In this document: positions 35,330-46,655 of the stretch, piece after piece
Position numbering within the stretch: the first letter of the stretch is position 1
Layout of the letters: every line of letters starts with the position of its first letter
Source of the DNA: Eupeodes corollae
Taxonomy: Eukaryota; Arthropoda; Insecta; Diptera; Syrphidae
NCBI RefSeq assembly: GCF_945859685.1
Contig: NC_079148.1
Location: forward strand, 29,337,946-29,401,945
Direction: 5' to 3'
DNA length: 64,000 nt
The notes under the pieces: generated by a model
What the model was told of the DNA's origin: nothing
The model's input: only the letters and a program-made list of their open reading frames with translations
Database searches by the model: none
Translations under genes and position numbers: made by a program

Positions 35330-35900
35330 TCCGTTTTGGAGGAAACAAGATTGATGCACTTGATATTTTAAAAGAATTTGCGTGCCTCCACGCAATCCCT
35401 CTTTCTTTACGTTAGAAATCAAATAAATATAAATACAATTCCAATAAAGTATTGGATTGGTTTAAGTCTGAGAAACATACAAAAAATGTTGGTGTGCCAC
35501 AGGACTCTGTTCTGTCTCCGACACTATTTTTCATTTTTAATAATTATCTCCTACCCTGAAACTTCTAATATATTAATCTGTTTCTCTGAAAACAGGTTTT
35601 TACATTCGTTTTTGGGTTCACAACCTTGCTCTTTGGATGTAAATCTTCAACGGAAATGTATGATACACTCAAAATTCATCCTTTAACCGTACTTCGGAAT
35701 GCTTTAACACACTCTGTCTTTCTCAATCATTGAAAAAAAAGGATTTCAAAACCCATGTGAAGCAACACCTTGGTTCAATCCCTCTCATCCTTTCACACTA
35801 CATTTTGGCCTAAGAAGTTTAACAAACACAATCTTGAGATTATTAGGTATAGAAAAAGGATCGACTTCATCGTTAAAGTTTTTACATCAAAAATTTACCA
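35330..35900 (+). pseudogene. non-LTR RT fragment, family C copy 1
   Basis: RT palm fragment: ALDILKEFACLHAIPLSL (ALDISKAFDRVWH-type motif A), then VGVPQDSVLSPTLFFIF (motif B, normally GVPQGSVLSPTLF). A deletion-scarred stretch follows, with a 3' terminal KKDFKTHVKQHLGSIPLI block. The family is the same as 57735-58978. Strongly decayed. Confidence 0.7.
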
Positions 35901-38509
35901 TTTGCGCAAAAAAAATGCTTTAGTTTATTTCTTTTTCATTTAAATACAAATATTTGTATCTTAAAAAGTTTATGTTTGTATTCAGGAAAGAATTTTTGAA
36001 TAAAGGTTTTCACAGTAAGAGGTCTCATTTTCTAGCGAAACTGCTAATTGTGACTTAAAAATGTTTAAAATTTTTGACGTGAATTTCAACAATTTTAATG
36101 TGTTACTGAAGCGTGTATCTTTAGAATTTTAATAATGACATTAAATCAACCTGTCAAATTTCAAAAGACTACAGCTTTAAAAATGACAACTTTGCCAACA
36201 GCTTCATTTTGAAAAAACAACTTCAACACATGATACAATTTTTCAATGTAAGCTATCGAAACGTGGATTTGCTATCAATGATAATGAATATTATTGAGTT
36301 CTTATTGAAATACCCGATATCCTTATTTGAGTTAAATAATATGCTTTTGAATTTATATACATCTCAAAAAATATGTCTCATCTTGAACCATAAATAATAC
36401 ATCTCCAATTGGTGCAAAAGGACAGGGACACAGTGGAAAGCAAATTGCTCGAGACTGAAGAACTGATTACATTCGATTTAAATTTTAACCCTTTTGTTAT
36501 CGCCTCAAATTAGTTTCCATTTATGTTGCTTTAAGTAACACACCGATGTATCTTCGATAAGAAAATCTCCTACACCAAAAATTAAACCAACCAAAATAAG
36601 AAAAACCATTTAACTAAACGAGAAGGTGCATGACACGAAGTTTAACCTCATCAGTTTGTTGTTGTTAATACAACCATTAAAAGTAGCTAATTACTCGATA
36701 TTTACAGTGCCACATGATAAGGCCTCTTGCGCTGCCCAGTGTCCAGAGTCCAGTGTACAATTCCCACTACACAGTGCTCCTGATGCTGATGCTTTAGCAC
36801 AACTTTTCTCGATTAAGCAATTAAGCGAGTGCGAAGCACGGTATCTGCTTAAGAAGGAGATCTGTTGGTTTTGCTGGATGCTGTTACACTTAAAAGCAAT
36901 CTTCACTTAATCGATTCGGTAATTATTGGCAATATGTTCGATTCGTTTAAGAGCGTTTTCTCGCATGAGAATAAAATATAAAAATATATATGTCCAAGGC
37001 GATGTCACAAGCTCCAGAAGTTGCGTATTACCAGAGAAGAGTAATGTGACCAAGAATCTATTAATGACAAATGAAATGTATAAGTCTACCTTAGTAAGCT
37101 CCCTACGATGGAATTTTTTCACGGGACTCGGACTCTTCGTAATTTTTATAATCATTTTTGATACAAGTGGCAACAAGTAGGAGAGTAGCGTTTCAGAACA
37201 AGGAGGAGGAGGAGTAGGAAGATCGTGCTTTTTGGTTCAGCGGATTCCTGTTTGGATCGTTGGATGTCGACAGTAATCTGGTGTGCGGGGGGTTTCACAT
37301 ATAGCAATTCGAAGAAACCGCACGCAAGCACGGGGCACGACATCCAATAATAATGCATCATTGAAATCGGTCTGTTACCGCTCCCCCTCCATGTACTGTT
37401 GCAAAAGGACAGTGGTGCCGCCACCATCACCAATGCTGCTGCTGTTGCTGTTGGTGCCGCTAAGGATTGACGCGCGCAGTGTTTGTTTTTGTAGGTAGGA
37501 CTCGTTTCGTTATTCTTATTAGTAATTAAGTGGGGAAATGGCGGTGTTGATGCCGGCCGCCTGGCGTGTGCCTTTCTCTCGCTGACTCATTACATACCAG
37601 GCAATGCAAAACTGGTCTTTTGTTTGCTACAAAACCAACATATATCCCAAAAGGATGCGAAGCGACGACGACGTTCCCGAAGACGATGGTACCGCAACAA
37701 AATTTTGATACGCAATGCAAAATGATTTGAATAAAAGTCCGAATATAGGACATCGATGGTGTGGTGTAGGTACATTATATACAATCGGGAAGGGACCAGA
37801 GCTGGTTGCCTTGCTTGGCAGTCGTGTATTACGCACCAGTTGATTCTCGTGACGACTGACGACGACGACGCGGACAACGACGCGGCTCAACTCGACGCAA
37901 CGGTGGCATTCAGTCAGTGGCCACTCAGCGCAATGAATTGTTACACCTGCTTCGTTCTGATATGTGCGAAGCTTACACATATTCCTGCATCATCAGCAGG
38001 ACCCGCAAGACTTTCTATTTTTTGCTGTTGGTATTTATTTTATATTTTTTTTACGAACATGGTATCATATTGATTTGCATATTATATGCACTTAACTTAT
38101 ACCTCTGTAACATGTTAAGAGTGTTCAAGACTTCAATTCTGTTGGTTTTTGTTAATGCAGTCCTTTGACGTAAGCGGAAGCTGTCAGCAGAACTGATTTC
38201 AAGAAAAGGATGTTAAAATTGACAAAAAACGTATGAAAGTCAAAAAATTAAAAACAAATCAGGTCCCCTTTTTAGGTTTCTTGGATTAAGGCAAGGTTAA
38301 GATAAGATGGGAAGCTCTTGAGAAGTCTTAAAACATAGCCTTAAAAAGAAAAATATGTATTATTTAAATAGGGTGTCCCAGCAGAAGCAAAAAACCTCCA
38401 ATTTAATGACGACAAATAATGTCAAGTAAATGTCCATCTCCGCAATTCTGGCACTGGCATGTATAATAATGCGATCCTTGAAATTGGCGTTTAATATCCC
38501 GAACATCAA
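35901..38509. other. intergenic DNA with a GC-richer patch
   Basis: No gene recognised. From about 36700 to 37980 the sequence is clearly richer in G+C and in short GAC/GGA/GCT triplet runs (37199-37216, 37431-37455, 37855-37895) than its surroundings. Several overlapping frames are open there on both strands, which is what triplet-rich DNA produces. A regulatory region or untranslated exon of a host gene is possible but not supported by a motif. Confidence 0.4.
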
Positions 38510-40930
38510 TAATTTTTGTATCAAATTAATCTCTTGGAACTAGCAGATGAATTAAGATGTCATGTTCTGAATGGAAAAGGTATGAAAGACGCTAAAGGAG
38601 AGTATACCTTCGTTAGAGTAACAATAATTTCTGTCATTGTCCATTGCTTCAGTTTTGAAAAACGGAATGATGTCATAAATAATTTTGAAGTAGGATTCGA
38701 AACATTTTCAGGCCACATACCACTCGAAATTGCACTTTCATGTACAACATCACAATCTTCAGTCAACACTAAAAAGCTTAACCTTGTCCTAAAACTGATA
38801 TAGAATGATTAGAGCCGAAAACGAAACGTTTATCAAACAAACTTTAAAAAAAACTAGAGAAGCTTAGAAATCTGGATATTCGTGATGATATAAGCACCCT
38901 TTTGATAATTATTAGAAAACCAAACCTTCAAAGCAATCCTCAAATCAATAAAGAATTATTTAAACAAAAATGGTTTGATACGGAAAGCACAACCTTAACT
39001 TTTTAAGAACCCAGAACCTACAAATTTTTAGAAAATTTTATACAGATTCTGGATTCAAATAGGAACATCAAACGATTATGCTTTTGCAAGAGAGTTTCCT
39101 TTGAAAACTTAAATACAGCCATTATAAATAATACCCGCTCATCGTCAGAATTTCGGAAGGCTGTTAAGCGTCTTAATAATAAAAAAAATATAATACTTCA
39201 TAAGTCTTCTCAATAACTCAACAAGTGGTCCTTTGGTACAATATGTAGCTCCCTGAATTCTAGATGTTTACTTGGATGCCCTTTTTTCGATCCAAGAAGT
39301 GAAAGAAGCTGTGGGAAACGCAAATTTAAACAAAGCTCCGGGGTTGACCGTATCCCCTTCGAATTCTTTAAACACGTCATTGAAAAATTTTTCTCTCTGT
39401 AAACATCAGAATTCAATCGAATTTTTGAAAGTGCGTCAGCCCCTGAAGTTTTCCAAAAATCAATTATCTACCCGCTTTACAAAAAAGGTAACTATGAGGA
39501 CTTATCAAAGTACAGATGAATTTCTTTTCTTTACACCTGCGCTAAGCTATTTCCTGGGCTCATTCACAACAGACCGTTAAAGTGGGTAGATGACACAAAC
39601 TCTATTAGAATTCCAGGCTGGTTTTAGGAAAAGTTATTCGACGATAGGTCATATTTTTATAAATGAAAGCAATTACACGCAGATTTTGATTCTGTTGATC
39701 GTGAAGCTCTTTTTTATAAGCTCTGTATGACAGGAGTGTGAAGTAATCGCTAAGAGCGATATACGAAAACATATCAGAGGAGTTTGCAACACTAGCTGGC
39801 CTTAAGCAAAGCTGTATTCTCAGCGCCCTGCTATTTTTTTTATAATTTTCATAAATGATATTGTTGTTAAAGTGAGAGGTGGAATCGTTGTGGAAGGATT
39901 GACAGTTCCAGCCCTTATGTATACAGATGACAACATCCTGTTGTACAAAACAGTATGGCATGGCATGCAACTCATAATAAATAGGCTTGAGTTATATTAA
40001 AATCGGCGGAACCTTGAAGTTAATCTTCCAAAATCGAAGATGATGGTTTTCTGAGATGGGGGTGGCAGAAATTCAAGAAAGGAAACATAGACCTTCGATG
40101 CAAGACAGTAGATATCGTGCTCGAGTACTTAGGAAATTTAGTAATCTCAAACCTGAATATGAACAAACATCTGGAGAAAAAATTACTAGCGGACGCCAAG
40201 CGCACAATCTCCTCGTTATGCGCAATTTGCATCAGGAACGGGTACGCTGAGCACAGTGCTAAACTAAAGTTATTCCGCTCTACATCGCCGTCAATTCTGC
40301 TTTACGGAGCGCAAGTTTGGTGACATTCATCCTTTGACTTTGTAAAAAAGTTTTTTCAGATATTTTGTTAAAAGAAAACAAATTTTTCGATTTCCGAAAA
40401 ATTTGCCAAATTATATGATTTCCCTAGAAACAGATGCACCACCTTTTATAATGGATACCCTTGCACTTTAACTATATAAAGAATACCAAATAAAGTTTTA
40501 AAAGCTGCTATCTAAGTAAAAGGAACAATGTTCAAAGAATGAATTAACCTTGCCAGAACATGTGGCTCTACTATGACCTTAACTTCAAGAGAGCTATCGT
40601 CAATGCTAAAGAGAAAGTTTTATGAGATCCTTGAGAAGTTTGAAAACATCCTATTCAAGAGATACGCATCCCAGCTTTTCTCTGTTTAGATGCTACAATA
40701 GTCGTCTGAGCTATAACCTGATTGAGGACTTAATTTTTGAAAACACAATAAATGACGTTGTTGACGCACATGAAAACTGTATATGGCTACGTTTTCTGGA
40801 GATCGGCTGCAATTGCAATCGGTGACTTTCATTCATTTCAATCGCCAAGGAATCTTTTAACCTAATTTGGACATATTTTAAGCAATAAGTATCGGCCATT
40901 AAAAACGAATATTCTCAATTTAATAATGAG
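38510..40930 (+). pseudogene. non-LTR retrotransposon relic, family B copy 2
   Basis: A longer copy of the family at 32940-35090. It starts in the endonuclease (LLELADELRCHVLNGKGMKD, EYTFVRV, FEVGFETFSGHIPLEIAL; the expected SDH motif reads SGH). It continues through KQKWFDTESTTL, the RT region (NANLNKAPG-type, VIEKFFSL, YPLYKKGNYEDLSKYR), a broken FxKLY/DFDSVDREALFYKLC motif A, LEVNLPKSKMMVF, NLVISNLNMNKHLEKKLLADAK and SPSILLYGAQVW. It ends around 40930. Stops and frameshifts are dense, so it is old. Confidence 0.75.
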
Positions 40931-41017
40931 TTCACTATCCTGATGGTCTTTCTGCTATTTTTCTAAAAAGATTTTAATTATCTATTTCTATTCTCATATA
41001 CAAAATTTTTCTTTTAT

Positions 41018-41068
41018 CCTCATCTCAAGGAACATTTTATAAAATATGAAATGTTCCTTGAGAAGAGG
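41018..41068. repeat. strong hairpin, 20 bp arms
   Basis: The left arm at 41018-41037 and right arm at 41049-41068 are reverse complements with one mismatch in 20; the core CTCAAGGAACATTT / AAATGTTCCTTGAG is perfect. An 11 bp AT loop separates them. It is not part of any element recognised here and lies between two retrotransposon relics. The function is unknown; it could be a foldback remnant or an expressed stem-loop. Confidence 0.75.
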
Positions 41069-41074
41069 CTCCAA

Positions 41075-41420
41075 AAGTAAAGGTGATTATCTACAGACCA
41101 ATTGCAAAACTTTCTTATATCTCAAACATTTTTGAACTCATTTTAATTACCCAACACAACACGATTTCTTCACTGACTACAGCAAAACGATTGACAAAAT
41201 TTCTTATATTCTTATAGTACTTAAGCTCTCCGCTTTAGGTTTTGAATACCTTTTTTCTGAAATGAACTACATCTTACCTTAAGAATTGGGAACATTTGTT
41301 GTCATTAAAAAGATTCCAATTATGTCACTTTCCTACTTCAGCAAAGTTATAAAATTTACAAGGTCAATACTTTGCCACAAGCTCAGAGAACTTGTAACTT
41401 GTCAAGTTTATCGATAAATG
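41075..41420 (+). pseudogene. non-LTR RT fragment
   Basis: Short reverse transcriptase relic: YRPIAKLSYISNIFELIL (motif 2a-type RPISxL), then, after a deletion, FFTDYSKTIDKISYILIVLK (motif A, TDxSKAFDK-type), LSALGFEYLF and ELGTFVVIKK. The sequence fades by about 41420. The clade resembles CR1-like elements but the piece is too short to decide. Confidence 0.6.
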
Positions 41421-42958
41421 TTATGAAGAAACTTACGACTTCTTATGTCTTATTTTGAATTGTAAATTTACCACTCAATTCGATGACATGACTTAATTAA
41501 ATTTTGAACATTTGGAGAAAATCTTATGTATATCTGGAATTATGTCCGAAGCAATAAAATCACAATCCAACAACTGCCATCGCCATCGTTGGTGGTCAAC
41601 AATATACTTACATATGTGCGAGGGCATTATAGCTTTGATGCGATAATAAGGATAAGGCGGTGCAAAACTGGTGAATTTTCTCAACCGGTGCCACTTAGTT
41701 TGTAGATGTTTTCACATCAATCAAAAGTCCTTTATATAAAGTTCAATGGGTTTTGTTTGGTTAAATTAATGAATGCAATTAATCATTGATCCTCCCGATG
41801 TATGGTTCAAGCTCACGTTGTAGACCTCAGTCAAACATAATACGATATGTCTTAAAAAAGAGCACGCTACATATTCAACGGATTGATGAGGTATTTCAAT
41901 GTGAACGGGAACGGCACATGGGTACACAAATTTTATGGATGTTTTAAAGGACTAAAACCTAATGAAAACAGTAAACTCCTTTGAATTTTGTTTAAAGCAC
42001 TTTTTTCAATGCGTTTAAAAGAGATCGTTCTTATTGAAGACGGAGGGATACACATACACTAAACGGTTTCTAATTTAAGGCCATGCGTCAAATGATTGAT
42101 GATTCGATTCAGTTCAGATGCAGACCAGAGTCAGAGCCATGTCAAGAAGTATCACTCTCAAGTGGGTTGGATTTGGGCTGTTATTGGGAAGAGAGACTCC
42201 TTTCATGGATTCGACCACCAAGAGCGCACAGAGGTGATTGTGGAAGCTATCGTCGTGCTCGTCGTCGTCGCCATTTGTTGTGCCGTCATCAAAGTTTAGT
42301 TTTTTGTTTTCTTTTTTTGAGTTTGAATGATTTGTTTGAGGTTTTATTTTAAGAAGAATATGTTTTTGAGAATTAAATATGTAACCATGAATTATTGGCC
42401 CAGAGAGTCAAATTATGGTGTGTAAACATTAATGCGTTTCGGTGTAAACGATTATATTGGTTCTAGGCATGACATGCAAGAAGAAAAAAGTCCTACAATC
42501 TCCCTGAAGCTATTTGCGGAGTGTTTGAAGAATATTTTTACTATGAATCCTTAATTTTAGAGTGTCAGTATAAAAACCTTTTTGACAGACACGGTGTTTA
42601 CCTGAGATTAATGTATTACAGAAAACTTCGGATTTCAGCAAAAATTGGTTTCGAGGTGTACATTGGATCTTATAACACGATGATAAAGATTTCCGGAGAG
42701 AATTTCGATATTTTTATTGCTTGTTGCTGTCTGTTTTTGAATAAGGTCTATAGGTTTGTTTAAAGCACAAGCAATGCAAACTTTATGAAAACTCAACAAG
42801 AATCGTTCTATATCTTTAAAGCTTTACAGACTTTGAAAAATAAACTTATAACAGTATGAAAAATGTTTGATTCGATATCAAAAATTGAGAAAGATGTTTA
42901 ATATTATGCTGGTTTTGAGCTTTTTTCTAAGTTTTTTGACTTTATTTTCAAAGTTTTA
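41421..42958. other. AT-rich intergenic DNA with a GC-richer short frame
   Basis: No element recognised apart from the small frame at 42099-42299 listed separately. Confidence 0.45.
42099..42299 (+). CDS. possible 66-residue membrane-tail protein
   Basis: ATG at 42099, stop at 42297-42299. The polar N-terminal ~45 residues (IRFSSDADQSQSHVKKYHSQ) are followed by a hydrophobic C-terminal segment, VIVEAIVVLVVVAICCAVIK, of transmembrane length. The base composition is distinctly more GC-rich than the flanks, and an alternative frame is open across the same stretch. I recognise no family. It is either a small tail-anchored host protein, part of an exon, or a chance frame in a GC-rich patch. Confidence 0.2.
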   Translation: MIRFSSDADQSQSHVKKYHSQVGWIWAVIGKRDSFHGFDHQERTEVIVEAIVVLVVVAICCAVIKV

Positions 42959-42960
42959 TA

Positions 42961-45435
42961 AAGGGGAAACTGGGGCACATTTGACACTTAATTTTTAAGT
43001 CTGTTTTTCCGAAGATAATATATGAATTCCAATACTTTTTTATTTATAAGATGCATTGACTATTCCAGAAAAGGCTCACAGATAAATTTTACTGTTATAA
43101 CAATTGCATCATTTTTTTTTAAATTTGTTCAAAAAAAAAGTCATTTTGTCAAAAGTGCTCCGGAACCTTTGACGTTATGCGGGGAACATTTAACAATTGC
43201 AGTTTTATCTCATCATCATTTGCATAAAAAGGATTAGCGGGTCTACTCCGCCTAGTGTTTCAATGGAAAGAAAAGTCAAAAATTGTTTTAACGATTTATT
43301 TTTAACAATATAAAAAACATAAATCAATAAATTCACGTTCTTTAAAAAACAATAACAGTTTATAAAACTTTATTTTAAAAATAGTCCATAAGGTCGTTTA
43401 GAATTATTCATAGGAGCATTTATAAATATCTTATTTAATATAGAGATTGCCGAAGTAAGCGTCAAATAAATATTTTTGACGACAACGAGAAGTTGAGGCT
43501 GGATTTGTGGATTGTGGCAGCTTGAATTTGATTTCACTCCTTAAGTCAAAGAAATATCTTCAACGGTTGGTTTAGTAAAAAGCCAACCTACAAATGATGC
43601 TTTTCTTAGATAGTTAACAGTGTAAGTAGAGTCACTGTGGACTTCAATTTCCGCCGCATAGTAAAATAGTTTCTTAGAAATTTCACCGAATTTCACAAGA
43701 ACATAATGTCCGAATTCCAATTTCTCATTATCTGTAAGATTATAGTCAAAAAGCTCAGTTCTTTCTATTTCGAAATTATCTTGGTCAGAAATGAAACCAT
43801 TAGATCTATCAGATTCGGCATAGGAAACGCTTTTATCGCTCTCATCCGACGAGTCTAATTCAAGTTGTCGGGCTTTTCAATGATTTTTTTTGTCGGCTTT
43901 TTCTCACACTTGTCTAAAAGTTTCAGTGTTCGGTTAGCGGTTTTTGCATTTTTCTTTTCTTCATTTTCTTGTTCTCTTCGTTTTTCTGTGGAGCTGGTAA
44001 GAATTCGTGAACATCCACTCCTAGCACTTCTATTTGGTGTCCTAAATCGTGCTGTAGGTCTTACAGCCTCAGGACTTAGGGATGAAATTGGAGATTTGGC
44101 ATTGGTAGCTATGTTTAAGGGCGTATTAGTGTTGCTTTGAGTGTCCCGAACAGATTCTACTAAGTTTATTTCACCTGGCATAGTGTCCACTAAAAATTCA
44201 TCATCTCCGAAAATCTGGGAGTTGTAGGGATTAATTCCAGTTGCTTGAAAAACAAATTAGTAAAGTGTCGTATATGTTTTAGGAGATAGATGTAGAGTTC
44301 AGAAATCATCCATCCAGATTTCGAATTTAAAATAAGCGATCCAGGAAAGCAACCATTTGAAAATCGCTCGTTAAGGCGGATGCGAGGCAACACATAGCCT
44401 GGTGGCAAACGATTTCGACAGGCAATCACTATGTCAACAAACGCTTCGCTGATACCGCATGAGCGACAGAACGCTGACCCTTTGCTGCAAGGACCTGATA
44501 GATATTAGTAGAAATAATAAATCCATATTTAATATAAATGAATGGTTTATAGTTTTACCTTTGGTGAATCCAATACTGTTGTTATTCCCGTCGCATCTAA
44601 GTTGTATATGTCTTTAGGGTCAAATGAATATTGTGCATACATTTGTTGAAGGTTTTGAAAGAAAATATAAACGGATGATTTTGTAAAACCTTTTAGTTTG
44701 GCTAGGCTCATATTTTCGGGCTTACGTAGCGAGAGTTCAGAATTTCGTTTTAAAAATCCGTAAAGCTAATCGCTGCCTGCTTTTTCTGAAATTTTCCAAG
44801 TTGCTGGGAAGCTTATATTGTTAGCTTTAATAAAGTCATACACAAATTTCTTGAAAGAATCGATTGATAAGCCGCACGCGTGAAAAGAGCATTTTTCACA
44901 TGTTTTACCAGTTCTTTTTCTTGCAGCTTTGTAAGGGTTTGGCGCCTCGTATATTTCGATTGAAAAGTGAAACCTTCATCAGGGCTACTTTCATTACCCG
45001 AATCTGACCAATCTTTTAAGGGATCCTGTTTTTTCATACGCATGATCAATGTGGTTCTATTTAACAAATGTCAAATGTACCCCTACTATCAGCCAAAGGT
45101 GACCCCTTTGCAAAAGTCAAAAGTTCTTTGATTTAACAAAATCGGCTTTAAAATATTAATAATTTAGGAACAATGCTATCATAATATTATTTCACAAAAA
45201 CAAAAACTTTTTTATTTTGTTCAGAAATCTCTTACAAGCCTATAGTCAAAAATTACATAAAAAATTACGAAATCACAAAAACACGTGTTACTCGAAGACG
45301 AGTTGAAGCAAAACTGCCGAAGTTCATAACGTTTCTTTATATTAATTAAAACTTCGTTCACCATCTCAACTATTCTTCTTTAAGGATGTGTTCACACCGA
45401 AAATCACAAAGTCAAATGTGCCCCAGTTTACCGAA
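42961..45435 (-). mobile_element. pogo-like DNA transposon, 2475 bp
   Basis: The ends are inverted repeats: 19 bp of perfect identity (AAACTGGGGCACATTTGAC) starting 7 bp from each tip, with three matches in the outer six. They are flanked by TA at 42959-42960 and 45436-45437. The minus strand carries a broken transposase of the pogo/Tigger/jerky (DDE_1) type. The TA target and terminal structure agree with the Tc1/mariner/pogo superfamily. The element has lost its catalytic core by deletion, so it is non-autonomous now. Confidence 0.88.
43480..45067 (-). pseudogene. pogo/jerky-like transposase, core deleted
   Basis: Read on the minus strand: WSDSGNESSPDEGF, then the CENP-B-type HTH region TLTKLQEKELVKHVKN. 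After a frameshift come ACGLSIDSFKKFVYDFI and SFPATWKISEKAGSD, a TAG where Trp is usual, LYGFLKRNSELSLRKPE, and DIYNLDATGITTVLDSPK with the first catalytic Asp. A 64 bp intron with GT-AG borders (44558 to 44495) keeps the frame into VLAAKGQRSVAHAVSAKR. After another shift come RLPPGYVLPRIRLNERFSNG and SGWMISELYIYLLKHI. The segment that should hold the second and third catalytic Asp is absent: the sequence jumps to TGINPYNSQIFGDDEFL. A Ser/Lys-rich linker and a C-terminal domain (LEFGHYVLVKFGE, YTVNYLRKASFVGW) end it. It is inactive. Confidence 0.85.
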
Positions 45436-45437
45436 TA

Positions 45438-46041
45438 TGGACAAAACTAAAAAACTGGGTTGTATATTAAAGTGATAATTTTGTATTGGAGTCCTTAAAA
45501 CGTGCACAATATTTTTTTTTTGATACGTTAAACTTTCGTTTGAAGAATTCGCTTAACCCATTTAGTAATATTGTAGTAGTTTTTCATTTTGTAAAATATA
45601 ATCGAAACAATAAACTAATTTTAGGTATGTTGGTCAGTTGATGCTCGTTTTTAAACTTACGAAATGTTAATATTAAAATAAAATATCCATTTTGCGGTTA
45701 AAAAAGGTGTAGGGCTGGAATTCGATATCTGTCAAACTAAGCTGTTAATCCTATTTTTGGTCAGTTAAAAATCTGACATTTACGAAAATAGATCGATATG
45801 TGTCAAAAAGTGGTCGAAAATTACTCCAAAATAATGGATGTTTGAAATAATTTAACGTTCAAACTTTATAATAAAAAAGAAATATGATAAAAAAAACATT
45901 TTTGTATGTGTTTTATTTACGTTTACTTTTGAAACCACAAAAATATAACCCTGTATTTTAAAATTTTAAGTTTTAATTTAATGATATTTGATATTGATAA
46001 CATTTTAAGCAGTTTTTAATTTTTCACCAAAAAGAATTTAC
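45438..46041. other. AT-rich spacer, nothing recognised
   Basis: About 600 bp between the pogo-like element and an HST tail fragment. Parts of it may be decayed HST body, but the family blocks are not clear. Confidence 0.4.
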
Positions 46042-46160
46042 TTCGAACGAATGTACGTACGTCGCACTCACTGTGTCTAGAATCCTTGAAACGGTTGGAA
46101 ATGTTAAAATTTTCTGTTCGACAAATCTGATTTATAACAATAGCTTCCAATAGGAAAATA
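46042..46160 (+). repeat. HST tail fragment
   Basis: Only the tail is recognisable: GAACGAATGTACGTACGTCGCAC, TCTAGAATCCTTGAAACGG, AAATGTTAAAATTTTCTGTTCGACAAATC and ACAATAGCTTCCAATAGGAA, in the same order as in 26664-27773. The terminal hairpin is partly eroded. Confidence 0.65.
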
Positions 46161-46358
46161 AATAGACTACTTTTCTTAGTTACAATCGTTTTTTTTTAAG
46201 TTACAAAAAACGAAATTTTTAAATTAAATTGAACTTTTAAAGCCCATTTTAGAATTTTTGAACTTAGCAAAAATTCTCTTGCCTCCAGTTTTTGTATGTC
46301 AAACAATTGTAACAATCCAAATAGAACATGCCTTAATTCATACCCAAATGCTATTCAC

Positions 46359-46655
46359 AAAAAGAGGTTGGAATGCGACGCACACTGATAACTGACCTTT
46401 TGTAGGTTTTCATATATTGTTACAAAAGTTGTCAGTTGAATTATTCTTAAACATTTTAAAATTCCCAAAAATATTTTGCACATGATGGAATAGTTTGGTT
46501 TCAAAATCTATTTTTTATTAACGAGACTTTTAGTCGAAACAAATTTTTTCAAGTTTGAGAAACTTGACTGTTTTTTATTAAAAAATTACAAAAATACAAA
46601 AATTTAGTAAATCGAAAAATCGGACATATTACAATAAATTAATATGTGAAGTTAA
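46359..46655 (+). repeat. HST repeat, internally deleted copy
   Basis: The head AAAAGAGGTTGGAATGCGACGCACACTGATAACT is followed by one partial body unit and then directly by the tail end AATCGGACATATTACAATAAATTAATATGTGAAGTTAA. The total is about 300 bp. It shows that both ends can be kept while the tandem body is lost. Confidence 0.75.

Noticed and set aside
36691..37980. Many overlapping open frames on both strands in the GC-richer patch
   Set aside because: GAC/GCT triplet runs keep several frames open at once. No frame shows a conserved domain, and none is favoured by start context or splice signals that I can defend.
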